The notes under the pieces are model-generated. The model saw only the letters and a list, made by a program, of their open reading frames with translations, did no database searches and was not told the DNA's origin. Source: Achromobacter sp. UMC46 (lineage in GTDB: Bacteria > Pseudomonadota > Gammaproteobacteria > Burkholderiales > Burkholderiaceae_B). From it: a stretch of DNA of 64,000 nt. Location: contig NZ_LZZS01000004.1 in NCBI RefSeq assembly GCF_014170335.1, positions 372,001-436,000 on the forward strand, read 5' to 3'. This document shows positions 37,261 through 45,501 of the stretch, piece after piece (within the stretch, counting starts at the first letter, position 1; each line of letters starts with the position of its first letter). The translations under genes and the position numbers were made by a program.

Positions 37261-37898
37261 CCACGCCAGATGCGCGCACCCACGCGCTTTCCCCCCAGGT
37301 CTACCTGGTCGACGACGACGACGCCGTGCGGGACGGGCTGGCGCTGCTATTGCGCAGCGTCGGCCTGCGCAGCGCCGGCTTCGGCGATCCGCAGGCCTTC
37401 CTGGCGCAGTTGGCTCCCTGCGCCATCGGCTGCGTCGTGCTGGATATCCGCATGCCCGGCATCAGCGGACTGGACGTGCTGAGCCGGCTGGCCGAACAAT
37501 CCGACCTGCCGGTGGTCATGCTGACCGGACATGCCAACGTGGACCTGTGCCGCCGCGCCTTCAAGGGCGGCGCCATGGAATTCCTGCAAAAGCCCGTGGA
37601 CGATGACGTGTTCCTGGACGCCGTGCAGGCCGCCGTGCGGACCCACATCGCCAGCCGCGAACGCCTGGCCGTGACGCAAGCCGCCGCCGAACGGCTGGCG
37701 CGGCTGTCGGGCCGCGAACACGAGGTGCTGGAACGCATCGTGCAAGGCATGAGCAACAAAGAGATCGCGCGCGAGTTCGACCTGTCGCCGCGCACGGTGG
37801 AAACTTACCGCGCCAACGTCTTCGCCAAACTCGAAGCCGATTCGCTGGCGCAATTGATCCGCCAATACGCCACCTTGCTGGACCCGGGCCCTCCGTAG
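37257..37898 (+). CDS. FixJ/NarL-type response regulator
   Basis: 213 residues. Receiver domain: acidic pocket VYLVDDDDAVRDGLALLL, phospho-acceptor Asp63 in VVLDIRMPGISGLDVL, Thr in VVMLTGHANV and Lys in FLQKPVDDD. LuxR-type helix-turn-helix: LSGREHEVLERIVQGMSNKEIAREFDLSPRTVETYRANVFAKL. Partner of the kinase by four-base overlap. Its own TAG stop is part of the palindrome at 37891-37908, so the end of the gene doubles as a regulatory site for the next gene. Confidence 0.94.
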   Translation: MTTPDARTHALSPQVYLVDDDDAVRDGLALLLRSVGLRSAGFGDPQAFLAQLAPCAIGCVVLDIRMPGISGLDVLSRLAEQSDLPVVMLTGHANVDLCRRAFKGGAMEFLQKPVDDDVFLDAVQAAVRTHIASRERLAVTQAAAERLARLSGREHEVLERIVQGMSNKEIAREFDLSPRTVETYRANVFAKLEADSLAQLIRQYATLLDPGPP

Positions 37899-37908
37899 CG
37901 CTACGGAG
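37891..37908. promoter_or_regulatory. 18-bp perfect palindrome upstream of the HbpS-like gene
   Basis: CTCCGTAGCGCTACGGAG is fully self-complementary and overlaps the stop codon of the response regulator. It is about 90 bases before the HbpS-like start and matches the palindrome at 35771-35786 except for outer and central bases. No T-tract follows, which argues for an operator rather than a terminator. Confidence 0.65.
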
Positions 37909-37997
37909 ATGCCCGCGTATTCGGGCGTATACCGCGCGCCGCGCGTTTTCGCGACACTGACTGCTCCTACCGAATGTTCCCGAAAAGGACGCAGACC

Positions 37998-38486
37998 ATG
38001 ACCCGTTTCTCGCTTGCCACGCTGATCTCCACCCTGGCTTTCGCCGGCGCCGCCAACGCCGCCGTGCTGAACGAAAGCAATTTGTCGATGGCCGATGCGC
38101 AGAAGCTCGCCACCGCCACCGTCGCCGCCTGCCAGGCCAAGGGCTATAACGTGAGCGCCTCGGTCGTGGACCGCGCCGGCTTGCTCAAGGCTTTTGCGCG
38201 CGCCGACAACGCCGGCCCGCACACCATCGAAGCCAGCCGCGCCAAGGCCTTCACCGCCGTGTCGGCCAAGACCCCAACGCTTGCCATGATGGAAAACGCG
38301 CAGAAGAACCCGGGCGCGGCCAATCTGACCGACATCCCCGGCTTCCTGCTGCTGGGCGGCGGCGTGCCGGTCAAGGCCGGCGCCAATGTCATCGGCGCGA
38401 TCGGCGTGGCCGGCGCCCCCGGCGGCAACCTGGACGCCCAGTGCGCCGACGCCGTGCTGGAAGAAAACGCCGCGATGTTCAAGTAA
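37998..38486 (+). CDS. periplasmic HbpS/GlcG-family protein
   Basis: 162 residues from ATG 37998, with AAGGA nine bases upstream. Signal peptide to about residue 23 (FAGAANA). The mature protein follows the DUF336/GlcG pattern: LSMADAQKLATATVAACQAKGYNVSASVVDRAGLLKAFARADNAGPHTIEASRAKAFTA and LGGGVPVKAGANVIGAIGVAGAPGGNLDAQCADAVL. In Streptomyces, HbpS binds haem and iron and modulates the SenS-SenR two-component system. The neighbouring kinase-regulator pair and the shared palindrome suggest a functional link here. The 3' end overlaps the convergent YeeE gene by eight bases. Confidence 0.88.
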   Translation: MTRFSLATLISTLAFAGAANAAVLNESNLSMADAQKLATATVAACQAKGYNVSASVVDRAGLLKAFARADNAGPHTIEASRAKAFTAVSAKTPTLAMMENAQKNPGAANLTDIPGFLLLGGGVPVKAGANVIGAIGVAGAPGGNLDAQCADAVLEENAAMFK

Positions 38487-39654
38487 TGCGAGGCTGGGCG
38501 GGCGCGCGCACGACCCGCAAGCCCGCCCAGATCCCCGCAAAGCAGGCCGCGCCGAACACCCATCCCGACAGCGCGCCCGCCATCACCCCCGACAGCAGTG
38601 TGCCCACGGTGCAGCCCAGCGCCGTCATGCCGCCCCAGCCCATCAAGACCCCGCCCGTGAAATTGCGGACGATGTCTTTCACGGAAGGCAGCCTGGGCCG
38701 GAACGCGCCGGCCGCCAGCGCCGCCGCCCAGGCGCCCGCCACCAGCGCCAGCACGAACACGCCGTTGTTCGACAGCAGCATGCGCTTGACCACGGTGGCG
38801 CAGCCCGCGAACGTGTCCAGTCCTTCCAGCCGCTCGGGCAGCCAACCGGTGCCCGCCGCCGCCGTCCGCGCCAAACTGCCGAGTTCGGCGGTCACGCCCA
38901 AGGGCGCAATGCGAAGATAGGCGATGACGCCGATGAACCCCACCAGGATGCCGCCCACCGCGGGCGGCCAGCGGTCTCTCAGCACGGCTTGCCAGGGCGA
39001 CGCGGCCCGCGCCGCCGCAGGCGCTTGCACGCCGCCTCGGCGGAACACGGCCCACGCCAACATGGCCAAGACCGCGCCCTGCAGCAGCAACGTCCCGCCA
39101 TAGCCCAACCGCTGCGGCAGCCACACCACCGGCGCCTCCTGGATCAGCGCCAGGTACAGGGAATTCCATGTCGCGAACCCCAGCACGAAGCCCAGGCCCG
39201 CGCCCAGCAGCGCGAACGGCGACGCCATCGCGCCTTCGCCCAGCCGGTAGAAATGGGCGCTGATGCAAGAGCCTGAAACGCGCATGCCCACCCCGAAGAC
39301 GAACGCCCCCGCCACCAGCGCCAAACTCACCGGACCGATATGCGCGCCGGGCGGCAAACGGTCCGCCGACGGCACGGGCAGGAACGCGCCGAACACCGCG
39401 TGATAGCCCAGGGTGCCCACCCCCAGCGCGATCAGCACGGCGACCATGCCGGCCGTCTCCTTTCTGTCGATGAAGTCGCGGGCGATGCAATAGAAGCAGA
39501 AACGCGAGCGTTGCAGCACGATGCCGAACGCCGCGCCCAGCAAGACCGACAAGGACAGGCTGCGCCCGCCCTCAGGCAGCGGCGCCAGGCCCCACGCCGC
39601 CACGAAAACGGCCGCCATCACGGCGGCGGCCGGCACCATTCGTCGCGCGCTCAC
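38479..39654 (-). CDS. YeeE/YedE-family (TsuA-like) thiosulfate transporter
   Basis: 391 residues from GTG 39654, which directly follows the rhodanese stop (TGAGTG). About nine to ten hydrophobic helices in two pseudo-repeats, each with conserved cysteines: LQRSRFCFYCIARDF and RVSGSCISAHFYR in the first, LDTFAGCATV and GMTALGCTVGTLLSG in the second. YeeE/TsuA passes thiosulfate through the membrane by relay over such cysteines. The upstream secreted rhodanese would act on the same compound outside, so the pair looks like a thiosulfate or sulfane-sulfur uptake unit. Confidence 0.9.
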   Translation of the reverse strand: MSARRMVPAAAVMAAVFVAAWGLAPLPEGGRSLSLSVLLGAAFGIVLQRSRFCFYCIARDFIDRKETAGMVAVLIALGVGTLGYHAVFGAFLPVPSADRLPPGAHIGPVSLALVAGAFVFGVGMRVSGSCISAHFYRLGEGAMASPFALLGAGLGFVLGFATWNSLYLALIQEAPVVWLPQRLGYGGTLLLQGAVLAMLAWAVFRRGGVQAPAAARAASPWQAVLRDRWPPAVGGILVGFIGVIAYLRIAPLGVTAELGSLARTAAAGTGWLPERLEGLDTFAGCATVVKRMLLSNNGVFVLALVAGAWAAALAAGAFRPRLPSVKDIVRNFTGGVLMGWGGMTALGCTVGTLLSGVMAGALSGWVFGAACFAGIWAGLRVVRAPAQPRIT

Positions 39655-40581
39655 TCAGGTCTTGCCCCATACCGTGCCAGACGGATTCGAAATGGGCGAT
39701 CCGACGCTGTTGCCGTACTCGGTCCACGACCCGTCATAGTTGCGCACGTCGTAGCCCAGCAGCTTGCGCAATGCGAACCACGAATGGCTGGAGCGTTCAC
39801 CGATGCGGCAGTAGGTGATGATGGGCTTCGTGCCGTCAACGCCGGCCGCCAGGTAGATCGCTTTGAGTTCGTCCGCCGATTTGAACGTGCCGTCTTCAGC
39901 CACCAGCTTGCTCCACGTCACGTTCACCGCGCCGGGCACGTGGCCCGCGCGCACCGCCAATTCCGGCACGCCGCTGGGCGCGAAAATCTTGCCGTTGTAT
40001 TCGTCGGCCGAACGGATGTCGACCAGCACGCCCTGCTTGTCCTTGCGGGCCACGGCCAACACGTCCTGCAGATGTGCGCGCAGCGTGGGATCGGGCTGCT
40101 TGATCTGCGCCGTGCCAGCCGGCGGGACCTTGGCGCTGTTGGACAACGGCCGCCCTTCGGCTTCCCATTTCTTGCGCCCGCCGTCCAGGATCTTCACGTT
40201 GTCGATGCCGTAGATATCGAAGATCCAAGCGCCCCAGGCGGCAAACCAGTTGTTGTTGTCGCCGTACAGGATGGTCGTGGTGTCGGCATTAATGCCCGAA
40301 CGCGCCACCAGCGCCTGGAACTGCTTGGGCGGCGCGATATCGCGGTTCACGGTGTCGACCAGATCGGTGTGCCAGCTGACGTTGGCTGCGCCCGGGATGT
40401 GCCCGCGTTCGTACAGGCCGGGGTTCACGCTCACCTCCACCACCCGTACCTTCGGGTCGTTCAGGTTCTTTTCCAGCCAATCGGTCGTGACCAGGTACTT
40501 GGCGTGTTGCGCCGTCGCCGGAAAGGCGATGCATGTGGCCAGCGCGGCGAAGGCGCCGGCCAGCAGCTTGCGTGGGGACAT
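39655..40581 (-). CDS. periplasmic thiosulfate sulfurtransferase (rhodanese)
   Basis: 308 residues with a Sec signal peptide (cut after ATA, residue 24) and two rhodanese domains. The first (YLVTTDWLEKNLNDPKVRVVEVS) has the inactive loop ILYGDNNNWF; the second carries the catalytic Cys in ITYCRIGERSSHSW, a loop of the thiosulfate type rather than the CG-SG-T loop of mercaptopyruvate enzymes. SD AGGAG is eight bases before ATG 40581. It is translationally adjacent to the YeeE-type transporter. Confidence 0.93.
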   Translation of the reverse strand: MSPRKLLAGAFAALATCIAFPATAQHAKYLVTTDWLEKNLNDPKVRVVEVSVNPGLYERGHIPGAANVSWHTDLVDTVNRDIAPPKQFQALVARSGINADTTTILYGDNNNWFAAWGAWIFDIYGIDNVKILDGGRKKWEAEGRPLSNSAKVPPAGTAQIKQPDPTLRAHLQDVLAVARKDKQGVLVDIRSADEYNGKIFAPSGVPELAVRAGHVPGAVNVTWSKLVAEDGTFKSADELKAIYLAAGVDGTKPIITYCRIGERSSHSWFALRKLLGYDVRNYDGSWTEYGNSVGSPISNPSGTVWGKT

Positions 40582-40766
40582 CGGATTCTCCTGAATGAGG
40601 CGACTGGATGCGCCTTTGGAATCCGGACGATATCGGTTGGCCCGCCGCGGGCGAACGACTTTGTTCTCATATTCTGATTACTTATTCAGCTTAATGTCAG
40701 GCTATGGCGGCGTCATGCGACACTGCACGACACTGCACGACATTGCCTGACCGCTGATCCCCGCCC

Positions 40767-42137
40767 ATGCCCTTGCCGCCTTCCTCGCCGTTGCTGGACA
40801 AGATCCTCCGCGCCGTCCCGCGCCGCTACCGCGTGCCGCCCGCGCCCAACGCCGCAACGCAGGCGCCAAATGGCGGTGCGGCCACGATGCTCGCCATGAC
40901 GGTCGAACATGCCCGCCAGGCGCTTGCCGGCGGCGTGGCGCCAGATTCGGCAACGCGGCACGATTTCTTGCACGCGCTGTCGCGGCTCATCCGCGAAGCC
41001 ATGCGCGCGAACGAGGGAGACCCCGCCTTCCAGGCCATCGTGCTGCGTCACAGGGCGCCGCAGGTGCGCGAATTCGCGTCGTTATCCGCCGCCGCCGACC
41101 AGGACCGCCGGCAAATCCATGCCGCCGTCAACGCGATCGCCCACCCCGCCAAGCTGCAGCGCATGGCGCCGGGCCCGGACCGCGACGCCTTGGCACCGCT
41201 GCAAGCGGCCGTGTCCACGGCGTCCTGGACGGCCCTGCTTGACGCCGCCCGCCAGCTTCGCGCCATGCCGGAGAAAGCGGTCGACCCCTCCGTCGAACGC
41301 GCGTTGGCCCGCCTGCTGGACGACCCCGCGCTAGCGCGCCTGCGGCGCCTGGACGCCCTGGCGCCGGATGCCCAGGTTCGCCGCTACCAATCCCTCTGGG
41401 ACCGCCACGGCCCGCGCTCCGGAAGCCCGACCGCCGCCGCGCAAGGCTCCGCGGCGCAGCGCCGTGGCGCGGCCGTCGAAGCCTTGGCCACGCAAGCGCT
41501 GGACGCGCTGGCCCAGCGGCTGAACGACGCCGAAGGCGCCCATGCGCCTTACCGTGTGGTGACGTCGATGCGCGTGCCCTCGTCGATCCCCGCCAGCTCG
41601 GATCGGGCCAAGAGCGAGTGGGATGCCGTGCTGCTGCGCCAGACCGGCGCCGCCGCCACGCCGGTCTGGGATGTCTGCCTGCTGATTGAAGCGAAAGCCT
41701 CCGTCGACGCCGCCACCGCCGACCTGCCCCGGCTTCAGCGCGGCTTGCGCTTGCTTGCACATGCCGAAGATCACGCGGTCTATCCGTTCCAGACCCGGCA
41801 AGGCGTCGTAAACCTGCGCGGCGCATCGCTCAGGGCACTGCCGGCCGACTCATCGGCGCTGGCCCACACGGTGCTCTATTGCTGCGATGCCCCCGCCGAC
41901 GCCGCCCCGCGCCTGCTTAGCGCCGCCAGCCGGATGCAACTGCTGTCCGCGCCGGCCAGCGTGGAATACGCGCGCGGCGTGGAAAACGGGCAGACTCCAG
42001 ACGTCTCGGCACTGGAACCGGTCTGGCGGCAATTGCTGGAATCGCCGCAATGGGAGCCGGTGCTGCACCAGTATCCGATGCTGCGCCAGGTCCGCGAATT
42101 GATGGTCCACGTCGACGACTTGCTGGCGTCGGTGTAG
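40767..42137 (+). CDS. putative PD-(D/E)XK-type protein, function unknown
   Basis: 456 residues, cytoplasmic, not assigned to a named family. The first about 230 residues are alanine-rich and helical. From residue 225 there is RRGAAVEALATQALDALAQRL, then YRVVTSMRVPSS, SEWDAVLLR (Glu284, Asp286) and VWDVCLLIEAKAS (Glu308, Lys310). The order helix with Glu, beta strand with Asp, then E-x-K at the end of a hydrophobic strand is the core of PD-(D/E)XK nucleases. This is a pattern inference. It stands alone between the rhodanese and aldo/keto reductase genes. Three loose 10-bp repeats (cactgcacga type, 40721-40750) lie before its start. Confidence 0.7.
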   Translation: MPLPPSSPLLDKILRAVPRRYRVPPAPNAATQAPNGGAATMLAMTVEHARQALAGGVAPDSATRHDFLHALSRLIREAMRANEGDPAFQAIVLRHRAPQVREFASLSAAADQDRRQIHAAVNAIAHPAKLQRMAPGPDRDALAPLQAAVSTASWTALLDAARQLRAMPEKAVDPSVERALARLLDDPALARLRRLDALAPDAQVRRYQSLWDRHGPRSGSPTAAAQGSAAQRRGAAVEALATQALDALAQRLNDAEGAHAPYRVVTSMRVPSSIPASSDRAKSEWDAVLLRQTGAAATPVWDVCLLIEAKASVDAATADLPRLQRGLRLLAHAEDHAVYPFQTRQGVVNLRGASLRALPADSSALAHTVLYCCDAPADAAPRLLSAASRMQLLSAPASVEYARGVENGQTPDVSALEPVWRQLLESPQWEPVLHQYPMLRQVRELMVHVDDLLASV

Positions 42138-42185
42138 CGCCGCAAAAAAATGACCAGGACGTCCTCGCCGGCCGCCCGGCACGCC

Positions 42186-43073
42186 TCAGGCCGCCCGCCC
42201 GCTAATCCCATCCAAGGCCTGGACCTCGGCATCCGGCAACGCGAGGGTCGCCGCGGCCAGGTTCTCGCGCAGATGCGCTACCGACGACGTGCCCGGGATG
42301 ACCAGGATGTTCGGCGCGCGCTGCAGCAGCCACGCGATCGCCACCTGCATCGGCGTCGCCCCCACGCGCTGCGCGACCTCGGTCAGCGTGGCGGATTGCA
42401 AGGGGCTGAAGCCGCCCAGTGGAAAATACGACACGTAGGCGATGCCGTCCCGGGCCAGCGTGTCGATCAGCGCGTCGTCGTGGCGGTGCGCCAGGTTGTA
42501 CTGGTTTTGCACGCAGACGATGTCGCACAAGCCGCGGCCTTCCTGAACCTGCGTGGCGGTGACGTTGCTTAAGCCGATATGACGCACCAGACCGCGTTGC
42601 TGAAGCTTGATCAGCGCCGACAGGGGCTCGGCGATCGAGCCTTCCTCCGGCCCATGCACGCCGAACATGATGCGCATGTTCACGACGTCCAGCGCATCCA
42701 GCCCCAGATTGCGCAGATTGTCCTCGACGGCGCTTTCCAGGTCGGCCGCGCCGTCCGCGCGTATCCACGACGCGTCCTCACCCCGGCGCGCGCCGATCTT
42801 GGTGACCAGCACCAGGTCTTCCGGATACGGCGACAACGCCTCGCGGATGATCTGGTTGGTCACGTGCGGACCGTAGAAATCGCTGGTGTCGATGTGGTTG
42901 ACGCCGTTGGCCACGGCCTCGCGCAGCACGGCCAATGCCGCGTCGCGGTCGCGCGGCGGGCCGAAGACACCCGGGCCGGCCAATTGCATCGCGCCGTAGC
43001 CCATGCGCTTGACCCGCTTGGCCCCCAGCGCGTAGGTGTCTTGGCGGTTACCTTCATTGTGTAGCGGCGGCAT
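42186..43073 (-). CDS. aldo/keto reductase
   Basis: 295 residues, a TIM barrel of the AKR superfamily. The catalytic Asp and Tyr are in NHIDTSDFYGPHVTNQIIREAL and the Lys in LVLVTKIGARRG. The usual active-site histidine (DLYxLHR) is replaced: DALDVVNMRIMFGVHG. This variant is known from a subgroup of oxidoreductases close to YdbC of E. coli, some acting on pyridoxal. The NADPH loop near the C-terminus (VIPGTSSVAHLRENLAAA) is normal. Single gene; no pathway neighbour is evident. Confidence 0.9.
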   Translation of the reverse strand: MPPLHNEGNRQDTYALGAKRVKRMGYGAMQLAGPGVFGPPRDRDAALAVLREAVANGVNHIDTSDFYGPHVTNQIIREALSPYPEDLVLVTKIGARRGEDASWIRADGAADLESAVEDNLRNLGLDALDVVNMRIMFGVHGPEEGSIAEPLSALIKLQQRGLVRHIGLSNVTATQVQEGRGLCDIVCVQNQYNLAHRHDDALIDTLARDGIAYVSYFPLGGFSPLQSATLTEVAQRVGATPMQVAIAWLLQRAPNILVIPGTSSVAHLRENLAAATLALPDAEVQALDGISGRAA

Positions 43074-43182
43074 GTCGGATCTCCTGGGCGAAACGGACAG
43101 CTTAGCCCTTTCCGCAGCCTTGGATAATCGGGCAAAAAAGGCCCCGGCGCGCAGCCTTGCGCATGAGCCTTTCCGCCTGCCC

Positions 43183-45390
43183 CTACACTGCCGCGATCAG
43201 CCGGATGCCTCCGCTGCCTTCGCGTTCCAGCTGCGCGACCAGTCCCAGTTCCCAATCCAGGTAGTCGCGGAACCCCTGGTCGCGGGCAGACAGGTCATCG
43301 AACAGATACGGGCTGATGCTCTGGTCGTCGTCGCCGGTCAGCACGCCCTCGCCCCCTGTCGCCAGCGTCAGGCCCTGCGCCTTCCACGCGCGCGTGCCGC
43401 CCAGCAGATACGGCACGTGGCGCTTGCCGCGCCAAGCCAGCTCGGCCGCCACGGCGCTGGCCAGCACGCCGTCGGAAGACGTCACCACGACGACGCGTTG
43501 ATCATCCGGCGACAGGAACTCCGCCAGGCGATCCGGCGCGGCGAACCGGGCACCGGGCACGTGGCCGCGCTCATACGCCACGCGCGATTCCACGTCGAAC
43601 ACGATGGCCTCGTCCGCGTCGAGCGCGGCACGCAGCGCCTCTGCGCGCAAGCCCGGGGTGTCCGGCCGATGACGCAATACCCGGCGCGGCTCGGGGCCGT
43701 TTTGCAAGACGGCCAGCGCGGGCGGCTGATACAGGTAGACCTCGACCGCGCCCAACTGCGCCAGCCAGGCGCCGGTGGTCAGCGCGCGCACCCCGTCCCA
43801 GTCCGCCAGCACGACGCGCGCGCGGCGCGTGGCCAGGTATTCGTCGGTGGCCTGGACGAGCTGGCCGCCTGGCGCCCAGCGCCAGCCTTCCAGATGCCCG
43901 GTCTCGTACTCTTCGCGGGTGCGCACGTCGAATTTGTAGAGCGTGCGTGTCGCCTGTTCGGCTTCGAACGCGTGCAGCGTGGCCGCGTCAACGTAGCCGA
44001 TGCCGGCGCGCTGCGCGACGTCGCGGGCTTGTTCGCGCGCGGCAGCCAACGCCGCTTCGCCCGGCTCCGGCAAGGCCGCGTGGCGGCCATAAGCCAGCTC
44101 GCGGCCCGACAGCAGCCATTCCATCGTGCCGTTGCGCAACGAGGCCACACGGTTGGGAATGCCGGCGTCGATCAAGGTCTGCGCGCCGACGATGCTGCGC
44201 GTGCGGCCGGCGCAGTTCACCACCACGAAGGTCTTGGGATCAGGCGCCAGTTCGCGGATGCGGTAAACCAGTTCCGCCCCTGGCAGGCTGTGCGAGAACG
44301 GCAGCGTGAAGTGGTGGAATTCTTCTGGCGTGCGGCTGTCGACAACGACGATATCGTCGCCGCGCGCCACGCGCTCGTGCAGTTCCTCGACGTCGATCCA
44401 TGGCGTGTGCTTCTCGTGTTCGATGACTTCGCCGAACGCCTTGCTGGGCACGTTCGTGCCCGAGAACAGTTCCAGGCCCGCGCGTTCCCAACCGTCCGTG
44501 CCGCCGGCCAGCACCGACACGTCGGTCCAACCCAGGCGGGTCAGCTTGGCAGCGGCCTGATGGGCCTGGGTCTCGTCGTCGTCCACCAGCACGATACGGG
44601 TGTCGCGACGCGGCACCAGCCGATCGGCCAGCAGTTCCAGGCGCCACAGCGGCGCCGGCACGGCGTGCAGCAGATGGCGGCGGGCATAGCGACCGGCTTC
44701 CCGCACATCCAGCACGGCGATCTCGGCTTCGCCGCGCAGTTCGTCCTGAAGCGCCTGGGGCGTCAGGCGCGCATGGTAGATGGCAGCCGGCGGCGAGAAC
44801 GTGCGGTACGTGCCGCCCGCGGTGCTTTCGAACACCACGCGGCCGAGCAGCCGGTCCAGCGCCAGGCCGTAGAAATGCAGGTGCGCGCCGGGTTGGTCGC
44901 CGATCAGCTCGATCGTGTGCACATCATCCGGGCCCAACACGATCGAACCGCCAGGGCCGACGTCGACGCGCCGAACGTGGGTCAACGTGTCGCGCAGCGG
45001 ATCCTGGGAGGAGGCGCGCGCGTAGACCTCGTTGCGCTCGTTGCCGTCCACCCCGGCGATGATCGCCCACGTCGTGTGGTCATGCGGCGGCTGCGCCTTG
45101 CCGGGTTCGCCCAGCGACAGGTACAGCGCATACCCGCCATCGATGTCCTCGGCCAGGCGGTAGATGGAGGTCGGGCGCCCTGGCACCACGGCAAAGGCGT
45201 CGGCGCCGAACAGGTCGCGGCGTTGGCCCAGCGCTTCCAGCAGCCTGGCGGCCTCGGCCAATTGTGCGGGGGTCGCACGCGACGCATCGGGCGCCAGTTG
45301 CCGGACCTGGGCGATGAAGGCGCGCACGGCTTGCGCGCGTTCCGTGTGCTTGCTGGCGGACGGTGCGGCGGCTTGGGAAGAGGTGCTCAT
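43183..45390 (-). CDS. cysteine-dioxygenase-like cupin fused to four rhodanese domains
   Basis: 735 residues. Residues 1-200 form a cupin of the cysteine/thiol dioxygenase family: His103 and His105 in PPHDHTTWAIIAGVDGNE and His158 in GPDDVHTIELIG match the three iron ligands. Then come four rhodanese modules of about 110-130 residues, starting near 215, 335, 460 and 600. Only the second has an active-site cysteine (VVVNCAGRTRSIVGAQTL, near residue 390); the others have non-Cys loops (VLVDDDETQAH, VLADWDGVRA, VVTSSDGVLA). The architecture suggests thiol or persulfide oxidation with sulfur transfer in one protein. A CysB-like regulator gene precedes it. Cytoplasmic, no signal. Confidence 0.9.
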   Translation of the reverse strand: MSTSSQAAAPSASKHTERAQAVRAFIAQVRQLAPDASRATPAQLAEAARLLEALGQRRDLFGADAFAVVPGRPTSIYRLAEDIDGGYALYLSLGEPGKAQPPHDHTTWAIIAGVDGNERNEVYARASSQDPLRDTLTHVRRVDVGPGGSIVLGPDDVHTIELIGDQPGAHLHFYGLALDRLLGRVVFESTAGGTYRTFSPPAAIYHARLTPQALQDELRGEAEIAVLDVREAGRYARRHLLHAVPAPLWRLELLADRLVPRRDTRIVLVDDDETQAHQAAAKLTRLGWTDVSVLAGGTDGWERAGLELFSGTNVPSKAFGEVIEHEKHTPWIDVEELHERVARGDDIVVVDSRTPEEFHHFTLPFSHSLPGAELVYRIRELAPDPKTFVVVNCAGRTRSIVGAQTLIDAGIPNRVASLRNGTMEWLLSGRELAYGRHAALPEPGEAALAAAREQARDVAQRAGIGYVDAATLHAFEAEQATRTLYKFDVRTREEYETGHLEGWRWAPGGQLVQATDEYLATRRARVVLADWDGVRALTTGAWLAQLGAVEVYLYQPPALAVLQNGPEPRRVLRHRPDTPGLRAEALRAALDADEAIVFDVESRVAYERGHVPGARFAAPDRLAEFLSPDDQRVVVVTSSDGVLASAVAAELAWRGKRHVPYLLGGTRAWKAQGLTLATGGEGVLTGDDDQSISPYLFDDLSARDQGFRDYLDWELGLVAQLEREGSGGIRLIAAV

Positions 45391-45501
45391 GGGATGACCT
45401 GGGTTTCGTGAAATGACGAGACATCCAGGCTACGTGCGCACCCCGCACGGAACAACGTAGAAATGCGTCTATGGATATGCGGCGGGCGGTTCGGCGCCTG
45501 C

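Noticed and set aside
37891-37908. Palindrome after the response regulator considered as a terminator
   Set aside because: No T-tract follows, and a near copy stands upstream of the kinase gene where no terminator is needed.
40721-40750. Three loose 10-bp repeats (cactgcacga, cactgcacga, cattgcctga) considered as an iteron or operator array
   Set aside because: Only two exact copies, short, and without origin-like or palindromic context; mentioned with the adjacent gene only.
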